Source of the DNA: CAZIPN01 sp964541225
Lineage (GTDB): Bacteria > Actinomycetota > Coriobacteriia > Anaerosomatales > JAAXUF01
Reading direction: 5' to 3'
DNA length: 64,000 nt
NCBI GenBank assembly: GCA_964541225.1
Contig: CAZIPN010000004.1
Span: forward strand, 27,105 to 91,104
Positions 8,443 through 16,018 of this stretch are shown here, one piece after another. The notes under the pieces are model-generated. The model saw nothing but the letters and a program-made list of their open reading frames with translations. It did not search any database and had not been told where the DNA came from. How positions within the stretch are numbered: position 1 is the first letter of the stretch; each line of letters begins with the position of its first letter. A program made the translations under genes and the position numbers.

Positions 8443-8864
8443 AGGAGATCACCGCCATCATCCGCCGAGACAAACTGCACGTCACGAAGGAAGCACTGGC
8501 CGATCTCGGGCTACCGTCGCTGTCCATCCAGAGCGTGGAAGGTCGCGGCAAGCAGCGCGGCGACGTCGCGTGTTCGCTGCAGGACATGGACGAGGACGGC
8601 CGAACGTGCAACACGACTGTCGTCCCGCTTCTTCCGACGCCATCCGAGTACGCGCTCGAGCACACGCTGCCCAAGGTGCTTCTCTATGTGCCAAAGCGTC
8701 TGCTGACGATCATCGTCGATGACGCCGACGTGCCCCAAGTCGTTGAGACTCTCATCAAGGTGAACCAGACCGGGCAGCCGGGTGACGGCAAGATCTTCGT
8801 CTCGGCGATTGAAGAGGCCACCCGCATTCGCACCGGCGAGCTCGGCGCAGAGGCGGTGGCGTGA
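8439..8864 (+). CDS. nifI2: PII-like nitrogenase regulator NifI2
   Basis: 141 residues, GTG start overlapping the nifI1 stop (GTGA). PII fold with a longer T-loop segment (about residues 40-68, including GKQRGDVACSLQDMDEDG) than NifI1, which is how NifI2 is distinguished. The C-terminal GDGKIFVSAIEEATRIRTGE matches NifI1 almost residue for residue. Partner of NifI1 in switching off dinitrogenase. In archaea and clostridia the pair usually lies between nifH and nifD; here it lies after nifX. Confidence 0.93.
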   Translation: MKEITAIIRRDKLHVTKEALADLGLPSLSIQSVEGRGKQRGDVACSLQDMDEDGRTCNTTVVPLLPTPSEYALEHTLPKVLLYVPKRLLTIIVDDADVPQVVETLIKVNQTGQPGDGKIFVSAIEEATRIRTGELGAEAVA

Positions 8865-8865
8865 G

Positions 8866-9135
8866 ATGACTACCGCCCTGACCCGAGACGGCCGAGAGTG
8901 GGTTCCGGCCTATCTGCTCTCGATCGACTACGACAGCTGCATCGGCTGCGGGCGCTGCTACAAGGTATGCGGCCAGTCGGTGATGGCACCCATGGAAAAG
9001 CCGATCGACGACGATGACGACGAAGACGAGGAATGTGCCACGACGGTGATGAGTGTTGCCGACGCGGGTGCGTGCATCGGCTGTGGCGCGTGCGCTCGCG
9101 TGTGTGCTCGCGGCGCACACAGCTACGTGGCGTAG
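8866..9135 (+). CDS. Nif-specific ferredoxin III, two [4Fe-4S] clusters
   Basis: 89 residues from ATG at 8866, one base after the nifI2 stop. Two cluster motifs: CIGCGRCYKVC at about residues 25-35 and CIGCGACARVC near the C-terminus, separated by a very acidic run (about DDDDDEDEE). This pattern, including the YLLSIDYDSCIGCG lead-in, fits the nif-associated ferredoxin III family (FdxB-like). It probably delivers electrons to NifH or to radical SAM NifB, the next gene. Confidence 0.88.
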   Translation: MTTALTRDGREWVPAYLLSIDYDSCIGCGRCYKVCGQSVMAPMEKPIDDDDDEDEECATTVMSVADAGACIGCGACARVCARGAHSYVA

Positions 9136-9196
9136 CGCGAGCCTGTGACCAGCGGCGACGGCATTCGGACCGCTCACAGAAACGCGCTCGCCGTTC

Positions 9197-9225
9197 CCGG
9201 AGCAACGCTCAACGCTACGCTCCGG
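9197..9225 (+). other. Hairpin in the fdx-nifB gap
   Basis: CCGGAGC (9197-9203) pairs with GCTCCGG (9219-9225) across 15 bases, in the 126-base gap before nifB. It lacks a T-run, so it is more likely an RNA processing or stability element, or chance in GC-rich DNA, than a full terminator. It is the only sizeable gap in the first part of the operon. Confidence 0.35.
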
Positions 9226-9261
9226 AACCTGTACGCTTGTTCCAGCCGAGGAGGACGAACC

Positions 9262-10176
9262 ATGGACAGCATATCGGCCACGGCGTGCAGCTCGAAGGCC
9301 AACGAGCGCTTGGTGATGGCCACGCATCCGTGCTTCTCGGCGGACGCGCACCGCACGACCGGGCGCATTCACCTGCCGGTTGCGCCTGAGTGCAATATCC
9401 AGTGCGGCTACTGCGTGCGCAAGTACGACTGTGTGAACGAGTCGCGTCCCGGTGTTGCGAGCATCGTGCTCACGCCCGAGCAGGCGCTTGAGCGGGTGCG
9501 CGCGGTTGTCGAACGGGGCGGGACGCGGATCGCCGCGGTTGGCATCGCGGGTCCAGGCGAGCCGCTCGCCAACGAGGCGACGTTTGAGACGCTCGGTCTC
9601 GTTCGCCGAGAGTACCCCGAGGCGATTCTGTGCGTGTCCACCAACGGCCTTGCGCTTTCAGATCGCATAGCCGATCTCGTGGCCGTAGGCGTGCGCAGCC
9701 TGACCGTCACCATCAACGCCGTGATGCCCGAGACCGCCGAGGCGATCTATGCGTGGGTGGGCGGGCCTGGCGGCGAGCGACTCAAGGGCGAAGACGCGGC
9801 GCGACATCTTCTCGAGCGTCAATGGCAGGGGCTGGCTCAGGCGGTCGCCGCCGGTCTCGTGGTGAAGGTGAACTCGGTGCTGATTCCGGGCGTTAATGAG
9901 GACGAATTGCCGGCGATTGCGATGTTCGCGCACGAGCGCGGCGCGCATCTGTCCAATGTTCTCCCGCTCATCGCGCAGGGGAGGTTTCGTGCAGTGGTGC
10001 CGCCGACAGTGGCGCAAATCCACGCAATCCGCGACGCTTGTGGGGAGTACCTGCCGCAGATGACGCACTGCAATCAGTGCCGGGCGGATGCTTGCGGGTT
10101 GATCGGCAAGGATCGTGACATGGAGACAGAGACCCTTTTTGCTCGGCTCGGAGACGAATACTGCGAGGCGGTGTAG
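9262..10176 (+). CDS. nifB: NifB, radical SAM FeMo-cofactor core synthase
   Basis: 304 residues from ATG at 9262, chosen because GAGGACG lies just upstream; the frame is open further upstream to 9145 but that part is unlike NifB. The radical SAM motif is CNIQCGYC (CX3CX2C), followed by the NifB-typical VRKYDCVNESRPG. Further Cys pairs near the C-terminus (CNQCRADACG) fit the extra cluster-binding sites. NifB fuses two [4Fe-4S] units around a carbide to make NifB-co. There is no C-terminal NifX-like domain, so it is the short form; NifX is separate at 7690-8091. Confidence 0.97.
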   Translation: MDSISATACSSKANERLVMATHPCFSADAHRTTGRIHLPVAPECNIQCGYCVRKYDCVNESRPGVASIVLTPEQALERVRAVVERGGTRIAAVGIAGPGEPLANEATFETLGLVRREYPEAILCVSTNGLALSDRIADLVAVGVRSLTVTINAVMPETAEAIYAWVGGPGGERLKGEDAARHLLERQWQGLAQAVAAGLVVKVNSVLIPGVNEDELPAIAMFAHERGAHLSNVLPLIAQGRFRAVVPPTVAQIHAIRDACGEYLPQMTHCNQCRADACGLIGKDRDMETETLFARLGDEYCEAV

Positions 10177-10178
10177 GG

Positions 10179-11018
10179 ATGAGGCGAACTGCGGGGATCG
10201 CTCGCGTCGCGCGAATGGCGATGATGCTCGGCGCGACACTCAGCGCGCTCGCGCTTGCGATGCTCGCCGCCGGGTGCGTCGCGTCGCACAACAGCACGAC
10301 GGCACCGTCTCCGGCGCACGGCGCTCCCGTCGAACTCAACATCTCGGCGGCCGCCACACTCAAGAGCGTGCTCACGAGCGTCGCACCGGCGTTCGAGAGA
10401 ACCAACGGCGTCAAGCTTGTCATCAACTACGGGGCTTCCGGCGTGCTCATGAAGCAGATCGAGGCGGGGGCGCCAGCCGACGTCTTCCTTTCGGCGAGTC
10501 CGGTACAGATCGACGCTCTGACTGCCGAGAGGATCATATCCGCCGACACAACCATGACGTTTGCCGGCAACGATCTCGTGATTCTCGTGGCCAAAGGCAA
10601 TCCCAAGGGCATTCACGGGCCGGCGGATCTCGCGAACGCGGTCAAGCTCACGACAGGGGATCCCGCTACCGCCCCGCATGGCACCAAGGCCAAGGAGTGG
10701 CTGACCGGTCTCGGGCTTTGGGACACACTGCTGCCGAAGTTCGTCTACGCCGCAAATGCGGCGCAGACCGACGATTTCGTGGCTCGCGGAGAAGTTGACG
10801 CAGGCATAGGCTTTGCAAGTGATGCAAAGGGGCGTTCGGACATCGAGGTTGCCTACACTGTCCCCGCAGGCCAGATCAAGCCGGTGAGGTACGTTGCGGC
10901 GCCGATCGAGGGGACCTCTCAAGCCGAGCTTGCCAGTCAGTTTGTGACGTATATGCTTTCACCTGAGGTTCAGTCAGCCCTCGTCAAGGCCGGTTTCAAG
11001 GCGGCTCCAGCGAAATAG
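10179..11018 (+). CDS. modA: Molybdate ABC transporter, substrate-binding lipoprotein
   Basis: 279 residues, starting three bases after the nifB stop, so almost certainly cotranscribed. Signal peptide with lipobox LAAGC near residue 30, then the ModA fold: ISAAATLKSVL (oxyanion-binding Ser), INYGASGVLMKQIEAGAPADVFLSAS, and the C-terminal IGFASDAKG/AAPIEGT region. It captures molybdate outside the cell for ModBC. Confidence 0.95.
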   Translation: MRRTAGIARVARMAMMLGATLSALALAMLAAGCVASHNSTTAPSPAHGAPVELNISAAATLKSVLTSVAPAFERTNGVKLVINYGASGVLMKQIEAGAPADVFLSASPVQIDALTAERIISADTTMTFAGNDLVILVAKGNPKGIHGPADLANAVKLTTGDPATAPHGTKAKEWLTGLGLWDTLLPKFVYAANAAQTDDFVARGEVDAGIGFASDAKGRSDIEVAYTVPAGQIKPVRYVAAPIEGTSQAELASQFVTYMLSPEVQSALVKAGFKAAPAK

Positions 11019-11085
11019 GGCTGGTGCCGACGGGATCGATCCGGCATCGAATGCGGCAGTCTCGCCCAGCGAGAGGAGGTGCACC

Positions 11086-11763
11086 GTGGACATGTCGACC
11101 ATAGCGTTTCCGCTGCGGCTCTCGTTGCAGGTCGCGGGCGTCTCCACGGTGTTCGTGGCGCTGATCGGCGTGCCGCTCGCGTACGTGCTTGCCACAAAGA
11201 AGTTCCCCGGCAAGCAGGTCGCCGATGTCGCGGTGATGCTGCCGATGGTCTTGCCGCCGATCGTCACCGGCTACTACCTGCTGCTCATCATCGGCAAGAA
11301 CGGCCTCTTCGGGCATTTCATGCAGGCGGTCACGGGCACAGCCGTTGGGCTGACATTCACGTGGCAAGCGGCGGCGATCGCGTCGTTCGCGATATCGCTT
11401 CCTCTCGGCGTGACGACCGCGCGCGCGGCGATCTCGGCAGTTGATCCCGCTCACGGAGACGCGTCGCGCACGCTCGGACGCTCGGAGATCGAGACTGCGC
11501 TGTTCGTGGTGATCCCACTTGCAGCTCGCGGCATCATCGCTGGGCTCGCGCTGTCGTTCGCTCGCGCGGTGGGTGAGTTCGGCGCCACCATCATGGTGGC
11601 TGGCAACATTCCTGGGCGCACGAATACCATGGCGCTCGAGGTCTACAACGCTGTCATCTACGGCGATTGGCGAACGGCGACCATGCTGGTTGTCGTGTTC
11701 ACCGTCGTGTCCGCTGTCGTTCTGCTCGGCGCGACGAAACTCAGCGCGGCGGTCGTGCAATGA
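11086..11763 (+). CDS. modB: Molybdate ABC transporter permease
   Basis: 225 residues. GTG at 11086 is preceded by GAGAGGAGGTG; an in-frame ATG two codons later is an alternative. About five or six membrane segments, and the permease EAA signature DPAHGDASRTLGRSEIETALFVVIPLA followed by GLALSFARAVGEFGATIMVAGNIPG, as in ModB (GEFGAT). The stop overlaps modC by four bases. Confidence 0.95.
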   Translation: MDMSTIAFPLRLSLQVAGVSTVFVALIGVPLAYVLATKKFPGKQVADVAVMLPMVLPPIVTGYYLLLIIGKNGLFGHFMQAVTGTAVGLTFTWQAAAIASFAISLPLGVTTARAAISAVDPAHGDASRTLGRSEIETALFVVIPLAARGIIAGLALSFARAVGEFGATIMVAGNIPGRTNTMALEVYNAVIYGDWRTATMLVVVFTVVSAVVLLGATKLSAAVVQ

Positions 11764-12548
11764 GCGCACTCTCGGTGACATTGCGCAAGAAGCTGCCTGG
11801 TTTCGACCTCGACGTCGGATGGGCCGTGCGCGATGGCTTCACGGTGCTCTTTGGCTATTCGGGCGCGGGCAAGTCGCTGACGCTATCGATGATCGCAGGA
11901 ACGCTGCGCCCGGATGAGGGCCGCGTCGTCCTCGGCGGCGAGAGTCTGTGCGACACGCGCGCTGGAGTCTGGGTGCCTGCGCAGAAGCGACGCATCGGCT
12001 ACGTGTCGCAGGGCTCACAGCTCTTCCCGCACATGACGGTGGTCGGCAACGTCGAGTACGCGCTCAAGTCCACCCCACGTAAGGAGCGTCGCCCCCGCGC
12101 GACGGAGCTGCTCGAACGGTTGCGGGTTGTCGAACTTGCCGACAAACGCCCGCACGAGCTGTCCGGCGGTCAGAAGCAGCGGTGCGCGCTCGCGCGGGCC
12201 TTGGCGCTCGAACCCCAGGCACTCTTGCTCGATGAGCCACTCTCTGCACTTGACCTGCCGATTCGCGTGGAGATGCGCGAGCTGCTGCGCGCGGTCCAGC
12301 GCGACACAGGTGTTCCCTTCGTGATGGTCACGCACGACTTGGTCGAGGCGTGCACGCTTGCCGACACGCTCGTGGTCTACTCAGGAACGGGTGCTGTTCA
12401 GGTCGGTTCGCCTGCAGAACTCGTGGGCAATCCCGCAACGCCAGAGATACGCAAGCTCCTGCACGCGATGGAAGTACCGGAGGCCGTGTTCGATCAGGCA
12501 CGCGCCCCCCGGCTCGTCACATCCCGCCGAGAGGAACACGTCGCATGA
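11760..12548 (+). CDS. modC: Molybdate ABC transporter ATPase, short form without TOBE domain
   Basis: 262 residues from ATG at 11760, overlapping the modB stop (ATGA). Walker A GYSGAGKS, signature LSGGQKQR, Walker B ALLLDEPLSALD and the switch His in VMVTHD are all intact. Canonical ModC is about 350 residues with one or two C-terminal TOBE (Mop) domains; this one ends soon after the ATPase core. The missing domain is encoded as the separate mop gene that overlaps its stop codon. Confidence 0.93.
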   Translation: MSALSVTLRKKLPGFDLDVGWAVRDGFTVLFGYSGAGKSLTLSMIAGTLRPDEGRVVLGGESLCDTRAGVWVPAQKRRIGYVSQGSQLFPHMTVVGNVEYALKSTPRKERRPRATELLERLRVVELADKRPHELSGGQKQRCALARALALEPQALLLDEPLSALDLPIRVEMRELLRAVQRDTGVPFVMVTHDLVEACTLADTLVVYSGTGAVQVGSPAELVGNPATPEIRKLLHAMEVPEAVFDQARAPRLVTSRREEHVA

Positions 12549-12754
12549 AGCTCTCAGCCAGAAACCAGCTTGCCGGTACGGTCGCTTCCGTAACGCGCGG
12601 TCCCGTGACCTCGCTCGTCAAGATCGACATTGGGGGCGGTCAGCACATCGGCGCGACACTCACGACCGAGGCCGCCGACGAACTCAATCTGACCGCTGGC
12701 ACATCTGTGACTGCCGTGTTCAAAGCGAGTGCGGTTATCATCGGGGTGGAGTAG
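12545..12754 (+). CDS. mop: Molbindin (Mop), free-standing TOBE domain
   Basis: 69 residues, ATG overlapping the modC stop. One TOBE/Mop domain: SARNQLAGTVASVTRGPV, then VKIDIGGGQHIGATLT and the C-terminal FKASAVIIGVE. Mop proteins of this size form hexamers that bind molybdate in the cytoplasm, as a store or buffer for cofactor synthesis. It looks like the detached C-terminal domain of ModC. Probable last gene of the nif-mod operon. Confidence 0.92.
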   Translation: MKLSARNQLAGTVASVTRGPVTSLVKIDIGGGQHIGATLTTEAADELNLTAGTSVTAVFKASAVIIGVE

Positions 12755-12842
12755 GCGTCGTCTGCGGGTAGCAGCGCTTGCGCGGCCGCCGGAGGCCACT
12801 CCGTACCGCGTCGGTGTCGGCGACAATCGCAGGAGCAAGAAG

Positions 12843-13310
12843 ATGTCTGTAGCTCTCACGCCTATCGGCGTGATCCACACCCCGTTCGCCACGAAGCAAG
12901 ACGCGCCCATTCAAGGTGCGTTTCACCCCGAGCACGAAGGCACGGTCGAGGTTCTTCCCGAGTTCGAAGAGGGACTCTACGACATCGACGGATTCTCGCA
13001 CCTGTTCCTCATCTATCAGTTCGATCGGGCGATTGAGGCGCAGATGCGACGGCCGACGTTTCTCAGCGACGAGGAGCACGGGCTGTTCGCCACCCGACAT
13101 CCCGCACGACCAAACCCGATCGGGCTCACGGTTGTGCGACTGCTCGCCCGCGAGGGCACGCGCTTGACCGTCGGCGGCATCGACGTGCTCGATGGGACCC
13201 CGCTCTTCGACATCAAGCCATACATCCCGCGCTTCGACTGTTTCCCCGACGCCACTGAGGGCTGGTTCGCGGGCGTGACCAACCGGCCAAAGCCCCCCGG
13301 ACGCGAGTAG
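12843..13310 (+). CDS. TrmO/TsaA-family tRNA methyltransferase
   Basis: 155 residues from ATG at 12843, with AGGAGCAAG upstream. Belongs to the TsaA (YaeB/VirR) family: VALTPIGVIHTPF at the N-terminus, FHPEHEGTVEV, FSHLFLIYQFD, and the signature ARPNPIGLTVV. The E. coli member methylates t6A37 of tRNA-Thr with SAM. Archaeal and short bacterial members carry only this domain, so activity is likely but the exact substrate is inferred. It follows the nif-mod operon by 88 bases and may or may not be read from it. Confidence 0.85.
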   Translation: MSVALTPIGVIHTPFATKQDAPIQGAFHPEHEGTVEVLPEFEEGLYDIDGFSHLFLIYQFDRAIEAQMRRPTFLSDEEHGLFATRHPARPNPIGLTVVRLLAREGTRLTVGGIDVLDGTPLFDIKPYIPRFDCFPDATEGWFAGVTNRPKPPGRE

Positions 13311-13322
13311 TAGACACGACGA

Positions 13323-13357
13323 AGCCCCGCTGCGGAGGGGGTGGTCGCCTCGGGGCT
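13323..13357 (+). terminator. Hairpin after trmO-like gene
   Basis: AGCCCCG (13323-13329) pairs with CGGGGCT (13351-13357). It starts 12 bases after the TrmO-like stop codon. No clear T-run follows, so this is a weak terminator or a structured 3' end. A TACAAT -10-like hexamer at 13519-13524 may serve the next gene. Confidence 0.5.
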
Positions 13358-13558
13358 CCGTTGCGAATGGGGGGCAGATGAGACCGGTGTACATCTGCGC
13401 CAGGGGGATTGGCTAATCACATCCCATTCGCTATCGCTAGGACTTGCCCTGACCGGGCAGTGAAGAAACGCATGGCCCGTGCTATTGGACGGGAGGAGCA
13501 ACATCTTCGACCAGCGGATACAATTGGTGTACGAGCGCGTGTCGGAGGGGTGGGTGCG

Positions 13559-14245
13559 ATGGCTATCGTTGACAGGCAGCACTACGCGTTGCAGACAATC
13601 TTCTCCTTTTTCTTGGGTCTGATGGTGCTTGCGTTCATCGGCGTGGGGGTGAATACCTTCTACCAATCGCCCGAGGAACGGCTCCAGCCGCAGCAGACCA
13701 AGATCGAGCGCCAAATGGATGCGATCAACACCAAGACCGACAACCGCAGTCTCACTGCTACCGAGCAGGCGCAGATGGACACGCTGACCACGCAACAGAA
13801 TCGACTGCAGGACGAGGTCGACGCCGACATGAAGACGTGGGCGCGCAATACGAGCATCGTCCTGGTGATCTTCGCGACGCTGGTTCTCGTGATTTCTCTT
13901 ATCCGAAGCGATCAGCTACGCGTTCTGTCCAACGGGCTGCTGCTGGGCGGCTTGTTCACGATGCTGTACGGCACCGGCTGGGTGATCTTCAGCGGCAACT
14001 CGGTGGCGCGGTTTGTTGTGATCGCGTTCGCGCTTGTGGTCGCGATTGGCCTGGGCTACGTGAAGTTCGTCTGGCAGCGCGCGAGCAAGGCACCTGCCGA
14101 GAGCCCCGCGAGTGCGCAGGGAGTGGCGCCTGCCCAGGAGTCGGCCGCCTATGCCGAGCTGACTGCGCGCGTGGCAGCGCTCGAGGAGCGGGCCACCGCC
14201 GCCGCGTCGGCGCTCGGTGGGGGACAGCCACCCAAGCCGCAGTAG
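13559..14245 (+). CDS. Membrane protein with coiled-coil loop, unknown function
   Basis: 228 residues from ATG at 13559; the frame is open further upstream but that part is unlike protein. One membrane segment near residues 15-35, a charged, Gln-rich, probably helical stretch (about 38-95, with TATEQAQMDTLTTQQNRLQDE), then three more membrane segments (about 98-175) and a cytoplasmic tail rich in Ala and Pro ending in a short coiled coil (LTARVAALEERATAAASAL). I recognise no family. Convergent with nifA, 30 bases between the stop codons. Confidence 0.7.
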   Translation: MAIVDRQHYALQTIFSFFLGLMVLAFIGVGVNTFYQSPEERLQPQQTKIERQMDAINTKTDNRSLTATEQAQMDTLTTQQNRLQDEVDADMKTWARNTSIVLVIFATLVLVISLIRSDQLRVLSNGLLLGGLFTMLYGTGWVIFSGNSVARFVVIAFALVVAIGLGYVKFVWQRASKAPAESPASAQGVAPAQESAAYAELTARVAALEERATAAASALGGGQPPKPQ

Positions 14246-14275
14246 CGTGCCGCGGCGTTGTTGGCCGTTGGCGAG

Positions 14276-15808
14276 TCAGCCGGCCTCGAGGTCGTACTTG
14301 CGCACCTTGTAGCCGAGCTGTCGAGCGGTCACGCCAAGTTCCCTCGCGGCTTTGGCTTGCACATACGCGTGTCTGCGTAGTGCGCTGACGATCCGCCGCC
14401 GCTCGAGCGCCTCGACTTCGTCTTCGAGCGACATGCCCGCAGTATCTGACTCAGGAAGATCGTGCATGAGGAGGTGCATCGGCAGGTCACTCGGCTGGAT
14501 CACGTCGTCATCCGCGAGCACGACGAGCCGCTGGATCGTGTTCTCCAGCTCGCGAATATTGCCTGGCCACGGATAGTGCAGCAGCAGCCGCAGTGTCTCT
14601 GGCGCCAGCGTCACGACGCGCCCGGCGAGCTGGCTGAAGCGCTCGAGGAAGTGCTCGACGAGCAGCACGATGTCTTCTCGGCGGTCGCGCAACGCCGGCA
14701 AGAAGACGGGCACGACGTTGAGGCGCCAGTACAGGTCCTCGCGGAAGTCGCCGGCCTTGGTCATCTGCTCGAGATCGCGGTTAGTTGCCGAGACGATGCG
14801 TGCGTCGGTGGTCAGCGTCTTGGTGCCGCCCAGTCGCTCGAATGTTCGCTCCTGCAGCACGCGCAGCAGCTTGGCCTGCAATGCCGGCGACACGTCACCT
14901 ACCTCGTCGAGGAAGATGGTGCCCCCGCGGGCCAGCTCGAAGCGACCTTGCTTGCTCGCAACGGCGCCGGTGAATGCGCCTTTCTCGTAGCCGAACAGCT
15001 CAGCCTCTAGCAGGTTTTCCGGAAGTGCGGCGCAGTTGATCGCGATGAACGGTCCCTTCGCGCGCAACCCCTGGTAGTGCAGCGCGTGCGCGATCAGTTC
15101 CTTGCCGGTGCCGCTTTCTCCGCGCAATAGCACGGTGGCCTGCGACGCCGCGACCTTGGCGACGACGCGAAAGACCTCTTGCATCGCATCGGAGTCGCCA
15201 ATGATGTTGGGCAGTGAGTACCGTCCGCGCAACTCTCGGCGCAGGCTCTCGCGCTTCTCGACCTCGCTCTGATACGTCCAGTAGAGCCGCACAGCATGGG
15301 CGATGATCGATGCGACGATCTCGAGCACACGCACGTCCTCGTCGAGAGCGACCTTCTCGTCGCCGAACACGCGGTCTGCCGAGAGCACGCCGAGCACCTC
15401 GCCGCGCAGCACGATTGGCACGCTGATGAAGGCGATGTCGGCGCGAGCCGGTCGCGACTCGGTGCGGTTCAGGAACAGGGGTTCCTCTCCGATGTTGGGC
15501 ACGACCATCGTCTTGCCGCTGCTCACCACCCGGCCCACCACGCCCTCGCCGACGCGGTAGATGCCGCGCGCGATCTCGGCCCGGGTCAGACCGTGAGCCG
15601 CAGCAATACGCAGTTCTCGCGTCTGGGGGTGCACGAGCGCCACGGTGCCACGTTTCAGGTCGAGGCCCTCGGAGAGCACTCGCATCGTCTTGCGCAGGTT
15701 CCTGTCTATGTCGAAGCTCGAGACCATCGTTTGGCTGACTTGCAGCAGAGCGGCAAGCTCGTCGATGCGAGGGGACGATTCGACGTGGGATGTCTTCTTC
15801 GGCGTCAT
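14276..15808 (-). CDS. nifA: NifA-type sigma-54-dependent activator
   Basis: 510 residues. GAF domain (about 15-180), AAA+ domain (about 205-430) with Walker A GESGTGKE, the sigma-54 contact loop GAFTGA, Walker B GGTIFLDEVGD and the R-finger region, and a Fis-type HTH at the C-terminus (about 465-508, AKAARELGVTARQLGYKVRKYD). The order and length match NifA. There is only one Cys (INCAALPEN), so the redox-sensing Cys linker of alpha-proteobacterial NifA is absent. The -24/-12 promoter in front of nifH is the obvious target. No clear ribosome binding site precedes the ATG. Its own signal input through the GAF domain is unknown. Confidence 0.92.
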   Translation of the reverse strand: MTPKKTSHVESSPRIDELAALLQVSQTMVSSFDIDRNLRKTMRVLSEGLDLKRGTVALVHPQTRELRIAAAHGLTRAEIARGIYRVGEGVVGRVVSSGKTMVVPNIGEEPLFLNRTESRPARADIAFISVPIVLRGEVLGVLSADRVFGDEKVALDEDVRVLEIVASIIAHAVRLYWTYQSEVEKRESLRRELRGRYSLPNIIGDSDAMQEVFRVVAKVAASQATVLLRGESGTGKELIAHALHYQGLRAKGPFIAINCAALPENLLEAELFGYEKGAFTGAVASKQGRFELARGGTIFLDEVGDVSPALQAKLLRVLQERTFERLGGTKTLTTDARIVSATNRDLEQMTKAGDFREDLYWRLNVVPVFLPALRDRREDIVLLVEHFLERFSQLAGRVVTLAPETLRLLLHYPWPGNIRELENTIQRLVVLADDDVIQPSDLPMHLLMHDLPESDTAGMSLEDEVEALERRRIVSALRRHAYVQAKAARELGVTARQLGYKVRKYDLEAG

Positions 15809-15831
15809 GGCAATGAGTCAACCACGGTCTT

Positions 15832-15862
15832 GTTTCGAGTGAATGGCCAAGCCGTTTCGAGT
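15832..15862. promoter_or_regulatory. Direct repeats upstream of nifA
   Basis: GTTTCGAGT occurs at 15832-15840 and again at 15854-15862, exactly 22 bases apart, that is two helical turns. This places both copies on one face of the DNA, 24-54 bases upstream of the nifA start. Could be an operator for a regulator of nifA or of the divergent polyferredoxin gene; inferred only from spacing and position. Confidence 0.4.
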
Positions 15863-16018
15863 TGGCGTTTGCCGAAGGGTGGACAGGAGCCAGCCGAATA
15901 ACGCCGCATGCCCTGCCGCATGCGGACGTTCGCACACGAACTCAGCACGGCGTTCACGCCGCGTTCACGGCATCAGGCGATACCTAGGGGAGTATCCGCA
16001 TCGGCATTGGAGAGAGCC

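Noticed and set aside
9145..9261. Longer N-terminus for NifB
   Set aside because: The frame is open upstream but the added 39 residues do not look like NifB, and a good ribosome site lies directly before the ATG at 9262.
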